In this document: one piece after another, positions 36,282 through 48,345 of the stretch
How the letters are laid out: the number at the start of each line of letters is the position of its first letter
Position numbering within the stretch: position 1 is the first letter of the stretch
Source of the DNA: Epiperipatus broadwayi
Lineage: Eukaryota > Onychophora > Udeonychophora > Euonychophora > Peripatidae
Length of the DNA stretch: 64,000 nucleotides
Reading direction: 5' to 3'
NCBI GenBank assembly: GCA_028023455.1
Contig: JAQFVV010006255.1
Span: 1,672,001 to 1,736,000, forward strand
Position numbers and translations under genes: made by a program
The notes under the pieces: model-generated
Seen by the model: the letters and a program-made list of their open reading frames with translations, nothing else
Told to the model about the DNA's origin: nothing
Databases searched by the model: none

Positions 36282-36296
36282 AAAATGTACAGAGCA

Positions 36297-37570
36297 ATAA
36301 AATTTCTTCATTTCAGGTTTTAAAAAGAATATCAAGGGAAATGTTCAAAGCTAAAAAAAAAATGCGAATAAGATTAAAACTTTTGAAGCGTATTATAATG
36401 CGCACTGTTTAACATACCAAAAATAAAATAGCGTTGTGGTATACAAATCAATAAGATTGAAACAATAGATAAAATTGATTATTATCAAAGTTTATTAAAC
36501 AATTGAGAGAGATATAAGAATCAATAGGCTTTGTAAAAGTTATGTAGTTTGCTATGCAACATGTTAAATGAGTAATGAATATGCAAATCTCATATTCAGA
36601 GATTTTGTTGCAATGCTAACAACGACATATTTATGCAAAGTATGACTTTAGCCTTATATATAACTGTTTGGCTGTGCATTAATTTGCAGCAAAAAATAAT
36701 TAGAAAAGCTTGGTAACAAAAGATATGTTTCAGGAGGCACTAACAACCACTGTAAAGAAATTAGTCAAACAGACATCAATTTGGACAGACTAAATTATGC
36801 CAGACATTGGAGAACCCACAATCTATTGAAGAAATTTTTTTATTTGTAACATTAATGACAACAGATATTCTCACCATCAATTAGAGATCTGACTTCTAAG
36901 AACCTTTTCATTGGCTCTTATTTGTCTTCATTTGATGAGATTGAGGGATGTGAAATAATAATAAAACTAAACATAACATTATCACCATAATCATGTTCAA
37001 TGATGAATCATAATTTTCATTAATGATTATAGATTCATATCATGGGACCACAGTTATTTACATTGCACTTCTTTTCTCTCTGGTAAACATTATCAGCATA
37101 GCAGCAGCTCTATAGTATGTAACTAAAATTTTACAATCTGTTTTATTACCTTTTTTGAATGGTAATCTGTGTTGATATCTTTTTAGTAGCATAAACACTA
37201 TCAAATATTACCGATATCTTTTGACAATCTCTAATAAAATACAAGTGTTTTCATTGACCATCATTAACTCTGTAATCTGTCACAATTGATTATATATAAT
37301 ATCTCATTGGATGATGTCTGCAAGTATCTTCTAAACTTTTCATAATATTGAAGCATTTAAAAAGATAGAAAAACAAAGTGATACCCAAGGATCTGGCTGC
37401 AATGTTATGATTTTTGGCTTCTTATTTCTTTAACTATATGTATTGTCTTCAATATTATATATTCTTCACATATTGTTTTATATGTCTGATAAGTTTAACC
37501 TCACTTCTTTTGATTATTTAAATAGATTGGGCTTATGATGGCACTTCTGCAATCTTAGAAACATGTATAT
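36297..37570. other. AT-rich stretch, nothing recognised
   Basis: No ORF, repeat or RNA supported. Confidence 0.4.
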
Positions 37571-37719
37571 GTAATTTGCTAAATATCAGCCTTTTATAGC
37601 TACTGTACATGCGCTTTAATGAGTGTTAAATAATAAATGAATACTTTTCAGTGCCCATACAAGATATAGCATTTAAGAAAGAATAAAAGGCTATAAAAGG
37701 CTGATATTTAGCAAATTAC
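37571..37719. repeat. 149-bp element with perfect 30-bp inverted ends
   Basis: GTAATTTGCTAAATATCAGC followed by CTTTTATAGC (37571-37600) is repeated exactly as its reverse complement at 37690-37719. The 89-bp interior has no ORF. The size and form fit a small MITE. No target duplication was resolved. Confidence 0.8.
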
Positions 37720-37944
37720 AATTATAAACATCGCGCTATATAAATAGATGCTTGTTTAACATGTATATGATAAATTTTAAATATCAAATCACTTACCCAA
37801 ACATTAAATAATATCACCTATGCCTCCTATGAATAAATACATAAAAGTCTGAATCTCAAACAACCAGTCCAAAAGTTATTTCTTTAACTGTAAGATGTAA
37901 TGATGAAATATAAACTTTTCAAACAAAGAGTGTAAAATTTAAGT

Positions 37945-38265
37945 TAGTAATAATAAAAATATATTAATTTATTAAGTGCAAGAAGATTATATAATAATAA
38001 TGTGAAAGGCTGAAACTTTTGTAAGATGCACCTTAAAAATGCTTATTTAAGTAGAGAAGAAGTTGGATCCATCTTTTTCTCGTAAAATCTCTGCCTTGTG
38101 TTTTAATTGAGAGTTCCCTGTGCAGTCATTATTACACCTGATTGGCTGTCATACAAGCATTTTTAAAGCACACCTTACAAAGGTTTCAGTCTTTCATGTT
38201 ATTATATAATCTGCCTGTGCTTAATAAATTAATATATTTACATTTGTTACTATCACTTCATTGGA
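37945..38265. mobile_element. foldback/MITE-like element, about 320 bp
   Basis: The left arm (about 37953-38046), containing AATAATGTGAAAGGCTGAAA and GTAAGATGCACCTTAAAAAT, is matched in reverse by about 38153-38257 (GCATTTTTAAAGCACACCTT, AGTCTTTCATGTTATTATAT). The centre carries TCTCTGCCTTGTGTTTTAAT and GCAGTCATTATTACACCTGA. Part of this element occurs again at 38362-38508. Confidence 0.7.
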
Positions 38266-38361
38266 TCTGAAAATTACTTCATAGTAAATCGTAATAAATT
38301 AATATATGTACATTTGTTACTATCAATTCATTGGTTTTGAAAATTACTTCATAGTAAATCG
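38222..38361 (+). repeat. tandem duplication of a 70-bp unit
   Basis: Units 38222-38291 and 38292-38361 are the same length and differ at about four positions. Each runs from TAATAAATTAATATATxTAC to TTACTTCATAGTAAATCG. The first unit overlaps the end of the preceding foldback element, so the duplication happened after that insertion. Confidence 0.88.
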
Positions 38362-38510
38362 AAAGATTTCACGTCTTTTTCTCATAAAATCTCTGCCTTG
38401 TGTTTTGACTTGAGAGTTCCCTGTGCAGTCATTATTACATCTGATTGGCTGTCATATAAGCATTTTTAAGGCACATCTTACAAAGATTTCAGCCTTTCAT
38501 GTTATTGTTA
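38362..38510 (+). repeat. second, truncated copy of the 37945-38265 element
   Basis: From TCTTTTTCTCATAAAATCTC through GCAGTCATTATTACATCTGA to TTTCAGCCTTTCATGTTATT this repeats 38075-38202 in direct orientation with a few percent difference. It lacks the left arm. Confidence 0.8.
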
Positions 38511-41384
38511 GTAATGATGATAAATTGCTTGAGATTTGGATTTTTATATATTTATTCATAGGGAGCATAGCTGAAATTATTAATATTGATATTTAATTTC
38601 AGTTAGTGGTATGCACTGGGATTATAATAAATATTTCACTATAATTATATGATGTAACAAATTTACAAATAATATAAAAAACTAGGCAAAAAAATACAAG
38701 ATAATAATCAAAAGTTAAATTTTTATTTTAAAAAAGTTACTGAATATAAAACAAGCATTAAAATAAAATAAATCATTTGGATTATTCTAAAGAATACATA
38801 TAATTATGCATTCATATTCCAGAGACTGACTTCTTCCATTCTTTCTACATTAATTTCCTATTTGATACTAAGCCTTAATCAATGCACATCATTGGCAGTC
38901 TCAATTTATTAATCTAGAGATCCTTATTAGACAAATAGTGGTTAATCTAAGATATATCCAATTTGCAAGATCCTACCATAATAATACTGCTGCTATAAAA
39001 TTCTCATTAGCACTTACTTTTTCTTAAGCCTTGAAACGTATACAATATATATTTCCCTTAAGAATTGACTTTTGAAAAAAACCATTTGCCTCTCATCCTC
39101 AATTATAGATAAATTTTTCTATGATAATTTCATTCAAACAGACAAAAAAAATGTTATCTCGGTTTTAAATCAGAAAAAACAAACATAAATTTAAAATATA
39201 TATGTATAACAATAATATAAAATGCCATCTAGTTTGCACAAAGTATGGTTTGCATGTAGTTGTACTGTATCCCATGCACTATAAATTGTCATGATTATTG
39301 TATAATAAGTTCAATTAATCTACATGAACACACACACACACACATAGTAATTACTGCAGTTTTAAAATCAAGCACTGACAATAAAATTGAACTAAAATAT
39401 TTATTAGATATGTGTATATAAAATTCATGATCTCAACATCTATACGTCTATTTATAATCTCTTCTTTATCACTAATAGAGTTTACATTTTTCAATTGCAA
39501 TTATTTTTAATGTCAATTCATTATTTTAGCTAGTTTAGATTATTCTGAAACCTTTATTTGACAGTTAAAAAATAAATTTTTGTGACAAATTCTTCGTATC
39601 TAGCTACTTGTCTATGAAAAAGATTATTTGAAACCTACTCATGTATATATAAAAGTTTTAACGTTCTGCTCCAGGTATGAATACTATGTCATGAATATTG
39701 CAGAATTATTACACAAAATATTCAGATAATATATAAAATTAATTATATTCAATAAAATATATGAAATTTGCCTATATTTAATATTAGTTTTTAGAAGGAA
39801 TTCTCTTTGATCCCCTTCATAGCTATCTATTGTTTTACATAATAGTGAGAAGTAAAACTATATTTATTACATAAAATACTAGTAATATATTCACATTGCA
39901 GATTGGTTTTGGAAGTTGGCTTTTCTCATCAAAGAGTTTTAGACTATTTTTATCTACCTGTTTAGCCATCACCTTTAATGTTTTTAGACTATCAAGAGAA
40001 TAGCCTAAAATTCAAAAACATTCTATGATCCTGAATCTAAGTAACTTGTCTGAAGAGCCATATAGATCTGATATCAGGCTTAGTGATATGTATTCCAGCA
40101 GCCTGTTTCACAAGGATGTGTATATATTAGCATTATTATCCAGTGTTCAGTGATTGTTCAAATTTACAATAGATGTCTCTTGAGTGGAGTGAAAATGAGT
40201 GCTTCTAAGAATATATGTTAAATGCCAGCAGGGAAATTAGCATGTTGTCAAAGTATGTCAACCTGGTTAGCAGTGAGGGACATCTGTGGATAACAAAAAA
40301 CTGAAGTCACTATACTATATAGTGCTTTGGTGTCATATATAAATAAATATACAACCAAGTTGGCTTTGTTTCAAGGTCTCGGGTGTTTTTGAATTTTGGG
40401 TTATTAGCTTAATAGTATGAAAAAATAAACATTAGCTGCTGAGTAATAATTGTATTAAGTTTCTATTTATCACTGAAAAGAATGATTCAGAAATTGGTCT
40501 TGAGATATTGTTATAATAATATTGTCATTTTTTGTTCATTGATTACTCAAGCTTGCAGTAGATAGGTCTGGAGTTGAGTGAAAAGAATTGTTTCTAAGAA
40601 AATAAGCATAGTAACTCAATAATCTTTAAAACTGTGCAGATGCTCATTTGGCTTGTATTTTTAAATAAATGAATATCACACAGTTTCTAAAAATTCTTTT
40701 AGACGTACCAGATATTTTTCAAAATATCACAAAATTGCCAAGAGATAACTGACTTATAGCAGTTAAACATCTCTTGAGATGTTGGTTTGGATTTTCCAAT
40801 ATTCATTCTTCCTCTCATTGTGAAACAGAATTTATTGAATGGCAGATGGATAAATTCATCAGTGAAAATTATACGTTGGGTTTAAACTATTATGATATAT
40901 TTTTAATTATAAATAAAAGAAATCAAATGGTTTGTTGCTTAGGAGAGTGCATGATGTTCCAACAGTGATAAACTGAACTGTGGTCTATAGATTTCAAATC
41001 AATGACTTTATTATTGAATTAAACTATGCATTTAATCCATCTTGTAAATAAAGATATTACATTTTTAAATATATTCAAAACAAATTTTTGATAAAGGTAT
41101 TATGATTAAAATAGTTCTCCAGTAGCCATTGCATTTCATTTCAAATTTCCCTGTGGATACCTGAAACTGTAGACAATAACAAACTCTTTACAATACACAG
41201 AGTTTTAACAAAAAAAAATCAAATGACTTCATTGCTTGGAAGTTCTTAAGAAAATTGAATGCTAGAAGTGGTTGAACCAGAAATAATCTGAAGATTTTAC
41301 ACTCCAGAGTCTGATACTTTACTATTGTATTAAACAACATAGGACAGTGTTAACACACATGCACACACATGCATATATATATAT
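38511..41384. other. AT-rich stretch with one weak direct repeat
   Basis: A diverged pair, TTCAGTGATTGTTCAAATTT... with GAGTGGAGTGAAAATGAGTG (about 40143-40212) and TTCATTGATTACTCAAGCTT... with GAGTTGAGTGAAAAGAATTG (about 40534-40595), marks an old duplication. A 64-codon ORF at 40774-40968 has no recognisable motif. (CA)n occurs near 39331. Confidence 0.4.
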
Positions 41385-41545
41385 ATTACTTAAATAATAA
41401 GTGTAATAATGCTCAAGGCTAAATGGGTTTATATGTAATCATTAAAACCATTTAACACTTAAACAATCCCAATATCAATAACAATCAACAATTTCAAACT
41501 GTTGTCAAGGCAACTTCCTTTTAACAATAAAGATGGACATATATA
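41385..41545 (+). repeat. dispersed repeat also found at 61.3 and 61.6 kb
   Basis: ATTACTTAAATAATAAGTGT, AAGGCTAAATGGGTTTATA and ATCCCAATATCAATAACAAT followed by TTGTCAAGGCAACTTCC recur at 61586-61655 and 61300-61380, in a different order. The GTCAAGGCAAC core also forms the arm of the palindrome at 9078-9277. Confidence 0.7.
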
Positions 41546-41554
41546 ATATTTTAA

Positions 41555-42345
41555 ATACAAGGGTATTTTATGTATCTGGAGTCTAGCTATAATATAAACG
41601 ATTTGAACACAAAATTTCAAGCTCCCTTCAGCCATCCACTCTATCTAATACAACCAGTACACATGATTACACACACATGAAAAAGATAAATGATCATCAA
41701 TATAAGTATTCCATACTGGACTAGCTCTCATCAATTGATCCAGATCATCATTTCCCCCACGCATATAATCAGTGCTTGGTTTATATTAAGATAACAAATT
41801 TTCACACCTTAATGGACAGACTTCAATCTATTCTATCCTTCAACTCTTCAGCCATCCACACCATTGAAAATCTGATGGAATGATCCCTTGTTAATGTCAA
41901 TGTTATTGTCAAGCCCATATTGACCTTAAGTCACTCTGATCCCTCAAGTATAAAACCTTGTCCATTTAAATACTCAGACAAGGGATGGGCAAAATGGCTG
42001 AAGGGAACTTGAAAATCTCTATTCAAATCTCTTATATTACAACTAGACACCAGGTATGTAAAATATACTTGAATTTAAAATATTACAAATTTAGCTTGTA
42101 TTCTGCCCATCCCTCTTCTGTGTATTTAAATGAACAAGGTTATATACATGAGGGATCAGAGTGACTTACAGTCAACATGAGAATGTCAATAATATTGGCA
42201 TTAACAAGCGATTTGGGCATTCCATCATCAGATTTTCAATGGCATGGATGGTTGAAGAGTTGGAGGGTAAAATAGACTAAAGCCTGTTCATTAAAGTGTG
42301 AAAATTTTTTAACTTAATATAAACTGAGCAGTGATTAAATATACT
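41555..42345. repeat. foldback family: forward unit (41555-42078) followed by inverted partial unit (42104-42345)
   Basis: The forward unit has the usual landmarks (GATTTGAACAC, ACACATGATTACACACACAT, TTAATGGACAGACTTCAATC, CATTGAAAATCTGATGG, AAGGGATGGGCAAAATG). At its far end it carries ATGGCTGAAGGGAACTTGAA and ATTCAAATCTCTTA, a second outward B-box-like phrase. The inverted unit repeats CTGCCCATCCCTCTTCTGTG to TTTAATATAAACTGAGCA and is truncated before its own terminus. Confidence 0.75.
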
Positions 42346-45000
42346 GTAATCGTAGCTTACAATCCATTTCAAAATCACCCTTATATGTCCACAGTAGTAG
42401 ATTAAACCCATAAAAAAGACATAAGCTGAAATAATAGGCTAAGTAGCTGATATTTAATTTTATGTGCAAATGCACAAACATGTGAAGTTTGTTTGATAAG
42501 CATCAAACCAAGATATTGTTGAAATAAAATAGAAACTACTTTCTAATGAAAAAGAAAAGCTTAATCTTAGAAAGACCTTATATATATATACCAATTACGA
42601 CTTGTTTGTTGATATGTAGACGTCATGATAACAGGCAGTGATTTAGTCAATGTGGTAATGACCTTGGATCAAGTCAATATCTAAGCAACCAAATGTTGGA
42701 AAGTGAGAATAGACTTTTACTCTGTAAACTTATTACATAATCTTGTTATATAATATCAACAGCCAATAACTCACACAACAATGGGCATTTACAGTGATAC
42801 CAAAGGAAGTTGAAAATGTGAACTTGCTAAACAACAGAAATGCAGTCGAATATAAAATCAAATCCCAAGTCATTTCTGTTTTCTTTCACATTTTATCAAG
42901 TATTATAACAACAGCAAGTAGCTTAATTTTGAACACTAATAAAATGGGCAATGTGTTCAAAGATATTATCTATTTTGCTTAGGATTTTAAATTGCTGAAA
43001 ATTAAAACAGATTGTTATCAACATTTGAAATGGTAAAAATCAACAAACTTTAGCAATGTAATCAAAGGATTAAATTAATTCTATAGTGACAATCAAAGAC
43101 AGAAAACTGCACAATCAAAAAAGGGAACATTATATAGCCAACACATACTAATAAGCAATGATATAAAACTTTCCTTTGTGTAAATTCATTCAATACCAAT
43201 CATAAGTTGAAGAAAGTTTAGCTTTTTTAAAAAAATTAACAAACAATGTGTATTGGCTAGACAAACATGCCATAGGACTGAGGTGCTGTCTTAATTACCA
43301 GAGAGCATAATGCTGTAACTCATTTGTATAAATAATGCCTAAAAAAATGCCTAACCTGAAGTGTCTGAATGGATCTCAAAAGGAGAGTAACAACTGAAAT
43401 GATCTTGTCTGAGCATTACCAGAGAATCTGGAGAATGATGGAGGAGTCATCATAATGGATTGTATCCATAAAGACATTGATGTTTAAACTATAAACTTTA
43501 AATAGAGAGATTTGAACAAAATCAAAATTATCATGTATTTTTTTTCACTTTATACGTTTGTAGAATTCTGCTCTTATTATTCCAACACTTGGAAATCTCA
43601 GTGTGTTTACAATTGGGAGAGTTCATTCCATAAGAAGCAACATCGTGTGGGGGCAAAAATTTAATAAAATAAAAAATGTTTTTTTTTGTTCGTAAATAAA
43701 ATTTAGGTTGATTCCCTCCATAGTGACTTGACTTTCAATCATTATCAACATCATATAATATGGTTTGGAGGTAAGAATTTTTGATGCTCTTCCATATTAA
43801 TTTGCAATCACTGACTAGGACAAGACAGAATTTATGTTATTTGTTTAGGTTTAACAATTGTTACATTTAGTTATTCTGTATAAATGACTAGGGGGGGGGT
43901 GTCTCAAAGAAGATCTCTCTAGCAAAAATTGGATCGTGGAACTATTGCACATATGATATAATTTTGTAAATAGTTATTTAGCTTCTCGATCATCATCATG
44001 ATAGTAAAATAATTTTTCTTTTAATCTATTTTTTTTTGCTTTTAGTTAATCATTGACTTTGTATGTAGGGAATCTCTTAATGCATATATACCATGGGGCA
44101 TGGAGTGGTATAATGAATATTAAGTATTGAAATGGTAGAGATACATATGGGACACATATAAGCACATCTTTTGCTATGTGAATAGAATTTCAATTTTTAT
44201 CTATTATTAATAAAATTTGTTAACATGTTAAATCAAATTGGTCTCTGGTTTATCAGACTCATTCATATACTCACTCATTACTTTAATTGATTAAATATAT
44301 AAATGCACACACATACAGATTAATTATAACACCACAGTAGGGACGGATATATCTTAGATCATGAAAACTGAGTTGCTACAATAAGTAAATTCACCCCTGA
44401 AGAGAGCCAAAGGCAATATTCTCCCTGAGCTTGAATTCTGAGGCATAATGGAATCCAAAAGAGGGTTGAGGTATGGATGAACTAACCTAAATTATATTTA
44501 GATTTAATGAGCAAACTTAGAGCTATCCTATTGGAGATGAATATGATCATTGGTTAGTTACTTCATCATGTCATTCATAGCATCCTATTAGAAGATCCTA
44601 CATCTGAACATAGTTAGATGTATTGCCTCTTTTCTGGTGGAAAACTCACCATTACAATATATATATATATTGTAACCATATATTTTAGTATAAAATATAT
44701 TAATTGATGTAACTAGTATAAAAATTTCTCTTTCTTCTTTTGGTGATTTGATTGGCTTGATTTGCACTTTGAACAGATTACTCTCTTATATTATTTTAAT
44801 AAATTTAAATTTGCTTCGTCCCATATACTAACTCATATCATAATGTTTAACTTTTTAAAATTTTTACAACATATTAAAATTTGGTAAAATATTATTAAAA
44901 TAATATTTTATTTTTATTTATTTAAAATGATCTTAAATTATTATTTCCATTGAATTAAAAAACCATTTGTTCAATTAAAATTAATTATTAAAAATAAATA
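42346..45000. other. AT-rich stretch, nothing recognised
   Basis: Contains a G9 run near 43892 and a perfect 24-bp palindrome at 44652-44675 (TTACAATATATA and its complement). The 62-codon ORF at 42794-42982 has no motif. Confidence 0.4.
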
Positions 45001-45305
45001 CAGTAATTACGTATGCGTCTCAATGTAATAAAAGAAAAGAGCGCGAATTTAGGAGAAGATCGTCTGTTAGTTTGCTTTTGGAGGGAGAAAGAAAAGAAAA
45101 TGGTAAAGGCAAATGGTGTAAATTTGATAAGCTTATTTTAAAATAGTTAATAAGTAAACGGATTACCACAAAATTTGCTATAAACGTAAAAATAACCTAG
45201 TGGTATTTAATTAAGATGAATTGCTAAATTTAAAAAGTCTGTTCAAGTCGGCTGGCCAAGTGGATCAAATCATCGGTAACAATTTTCCAATATTACATTT
45301 TTAAA

Positions 45306-45349
45306 ATGTCGGAGCTTCCCAGTTTAAAAGAATTAATTGCAAGAGTTTG
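45306..45349 (+). other. weak candidate first coding exon (MSELPSLKELIARV...)
   Basis: ATG at 45306 in a TTAAAATGTCGG context opens a frame reading MSELPSLKELIARV, then meets GTTTG/GTATGT, a good splice donor, at 45350. The preceding 300 bp are less AT-rich than most of the window (GAGCGCGAATTTAGG, GTCGGCTGGCCAAGTGG), as a 5' untranslated region might be. The frame also runs on unspliced to about 53 codons. I found no downstream exon whose phase fits, and I do not recognise the peptide. Confidence 0.2.
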
Positions 45350-45978
45350 GTATGTTTTAAAATGTTTATTATTCTACAATTTGGAAAAATTAAATAAGTA
45401 TTTTAATTACAGAAGTTTTATAAATATGAAAATTTGCTTTTTAAAAAAGAAGTTTAAATTAAAGTAAAATGTTAAAGTTGTCAACGTAGCTTAATATTTC
45501 CGTTTCTAATTCTAATAAAATATAGTATTAATTGATATTTAACTTTACAATGCCAATCATATATTTGCCAGTTAATTTGTTTAACATTTGGATAATAAAC
45601 CGTCTTCAAATAATTAATCAAAGCTATTTTCTAATTTTGTCGTCAGTTTGGAATGATTGAATTAATTGCTATAAATAATATTCCTAGATTTAAGCGTGGA
45701 TAAATAAATATTAGCATGGATGTAATAAACTTGGAACATTTTAATAGAGAAATGTAGAAATTAATAACTTATGAGAAACATTTTCATTTAAATTCTGCGT
45801 GTCATGTTTTGAAATTGTTTCATGTTTATGGAGCCACGTAAAATCGTCAATCTAATAGTGATTATAATAACTAATACAAATGGATAAAATTGCATGTATG
45901 GAATTTAACTATAATTATAGCTATTGCTTCGTGTATTTGTTGTTCGACACATCGTACATGGATTCCACGGATCATATT

Positions 45979-46103
45979 TGGAGTTATAAAATGCTATATA
46001 ATCCAATTTGTGATATACACACCTGCTCTAATTCATGTATTGAACTATAAAATGCTATACATTTAATTTATATCATACACACACCGTTAAATTTTATGTA
46101 TTT
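45979..46103 (+). repeat. two diverged tandem copies of a 62-bp unit
   Basis: Both units contain (G/A)(A/T)(A/C)TATAAAATGCTATA, AATTT, ATACACACACC-like and AATT(C/T)(A/T)TGTA in order. Divergence is about 25-30 %. Confidence 0.65.
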
Positions 46104-46439
46104 GATGAATAATGCATCACTTTAATTTTATCGTTATATGAACTTGCATGTGAAGTTCATAAGTTATATTTTATTAAGTTTAAATTAATAGGGGTTGAAT
46201 AAAATATTTATTCAAGAGAATAGCGCTTGCGAAAAAGCTTAAAAAGTACTGAATGAATTCATGAGATGTATCAATCTTTATGAGTTATTTTGTTAGTCTT
46301 TCCAGATTTATATTCCTATACTAATATTACTTATACTATATTACACATGTTTTATTTTAAGAAAGATAAGTTAGTACATTAGTTGTCCTGATTAGTGTAA
46401 CATTTATTATGCAAGAACCCACATTTGCTAAAGTGTTAG

Positions 46440-46720
46440 TGTATTCTGAATGGTCAGAATAACTGAGGGGGATGATTTTGCACTTTAATGTGAAGTAAAT
46501 AGTAATGTTGTTTTATAATTTTAAAGGGCATTAATCTGTGCTGGTGGTTAATCCGCAGATTACTTTATTGCCATTTTTGTATTTTACACTCATTCCTGCA
46601 CTGGTGGTTAATCCGCGGAATGGTGTACTTGTACTTATTGCTTTATGATGGTGTATAAATCCACAAAACGTTTAGTGTTATTTAATTCCTCCGTGTAGAT
46701 GAATACATCCACAGGAATAT
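46440..46720 (+). repeat. series of short hairpins with a shared ATCCRC motif
   Basis: Four copies of TNNATCCRC sit near 46549, 46609, 46654 and 46706. Three are enclosed by different but self-complementary arms: TAATCTG/CAGATTA (46532-46562), CATTCC/GGAATG (46591-46622) and ATTCCT/AGGAAT (46685-46718). The first two share TGGTGGTTAATCCGC. A further hairpin ATTCTGA/TCAGAAT lies at about 46443-46460. Confidence 0.65.
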
Positions 46721-48155
46721 GCTTTACTTCATAGATATAAGTTGGGCAAAGTATTTTAGTTAATCTGCTAAATCATCTTCTTTCATTTGTAAGCATAATT
46801 TATAAGTTAGATCATCAAACTGTAGCAGGACATTCTATTCAAGTTACTTCATAATAATTAACTGTTGGTTGATTATTATTTACCGCAGTGTAAGTTTAAA
46901 TTATTACTTTATTTAATGATTGCATTGTAGCTAAATCCTACAGACATAATATTATTTATTATATTATTATAAGTTTACGGTATGGATTTATTGAATCTGG
47001 AAATGACGTTAAATATTTCATGAGTTGATGCTGAATTTAGTATAATTTTCTCAATATTCATTGTATCAAATTGAAATATAAGGTATGATTAGGTTCTTAA
47101 AAACTGTACCTATGAGATGTTATTGAAGAAAGTCGATGGAATTATAATTTATTTATTTTATTTGTTTATTTATGTCTTTAATTATAATATTGGAATTAAT
47201 TACTTATTATTCATAATTTTGTAAATAAAAGTTGATTTATAATTAAACTTACTGTGCCGTTGCTATGTGTCATTTGTAAAATCAGAAATCATAAACCTTG
47301 GATAGAGCATACATTGAAGTACATACTATCGTCAACATGATATAAAAAGTTTATTGATATTTTGAGAAATCATTTAGATGCTTTCGTCTTTGGTAATTTA
47401 TGATGTGTAGGGTACAATAAAATCCCATTTACCTTTTCCATCATTTTGGCTTTGCGTAGTTGATTCTAGTATACAATATAAATTAATTATTAAACTTGTA
47501 AACAGATTTACCAAATAATAACATGATTGAATATATTTACTTAACGTTTTTAAATTGTCATTTGTCAATATAATAAGAGTCTCAGTAATATAGTAAACTA
47601 TAAAAAAGAGCCCAAGTATTTATGTTTATTTATTGCAAAGCTTTACCTAGACTAGCATCTGTATTAGAAATCATATAGATGGTTTAAAAAATTCATAATC
47701 TTATGTGATTCCATAAATTATGCCATCTTGTACATGGTCGGCCATCGGGTCTCATACAATAAAATTGCAAATTAAGGTTTGAAAATAATAACATTACAAT
47801 TATAATTTGTTTAAAGTATTTTATCATAATACTATGGTAGTTCTTCACGGTACACCCTGGCTGCGCTCAAATTAAATCATAAAAAGTTTAGGTTAGATCA
47901 TTAGTTTGGTCTGTGGTAAGTTGCCCCAGATGTTGATTGTGGTCTTTCATGCATAAAATAGATAGCATGATATGCTTTTGGATACAGCTCTTAATAGCTG
48001 ACAATGTGCAACGGGAATTGATCAGTGATAGAAGTTACGATTCTTAGTGCATTTGCGTTTCTGTAGTTGGGACCACACAATTTACGGTTACAATTTTGAG
48101 TGCCACAGCGGGTTCGGCACGATGGGTAGTTGAAGGGGCAAGCGGATGGTTACAA
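46721..48155. other. less repetitive stretch, no gene recognised
   Basis: 47.84-48.15 kb is noticeably less AT-rich and includes GTGCCACAGCGGGTTCGGCAC, a short hairpin, but no ORF. Nothing else is supported. Confidence 0.35.
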
Positions 48156-48159
48156 TATA

Positions 48160-48345
48160 TATATATGTGGGAGATGATGATCTGAACCAACTGATGAGTA
48201 CTGGTTCAGCATGAAATATGTATATTGGAGAGTATTTATCTTTTTCACATATGTGTGGTCATGGGTATTGGTTGTATGAGATAGATTGGATGGTTTATGG
48301 GAATCTGAAAGTTTGTGCTCAAATCTGTTATATATATGCACACAC
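48160..48345. repeat. foldback family, single inverted-orientation partial unit
   Basis: From TGTGGGAGATGATGATCTGA through CTGGTTCAGCATGAAATATG and TGTGTGGTCATGGGTATTGG to GTTTGTGCTCAAATCTGTTA it matches the tRNA-like half of the unit. The other half is absent. Confidence 0.8.
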
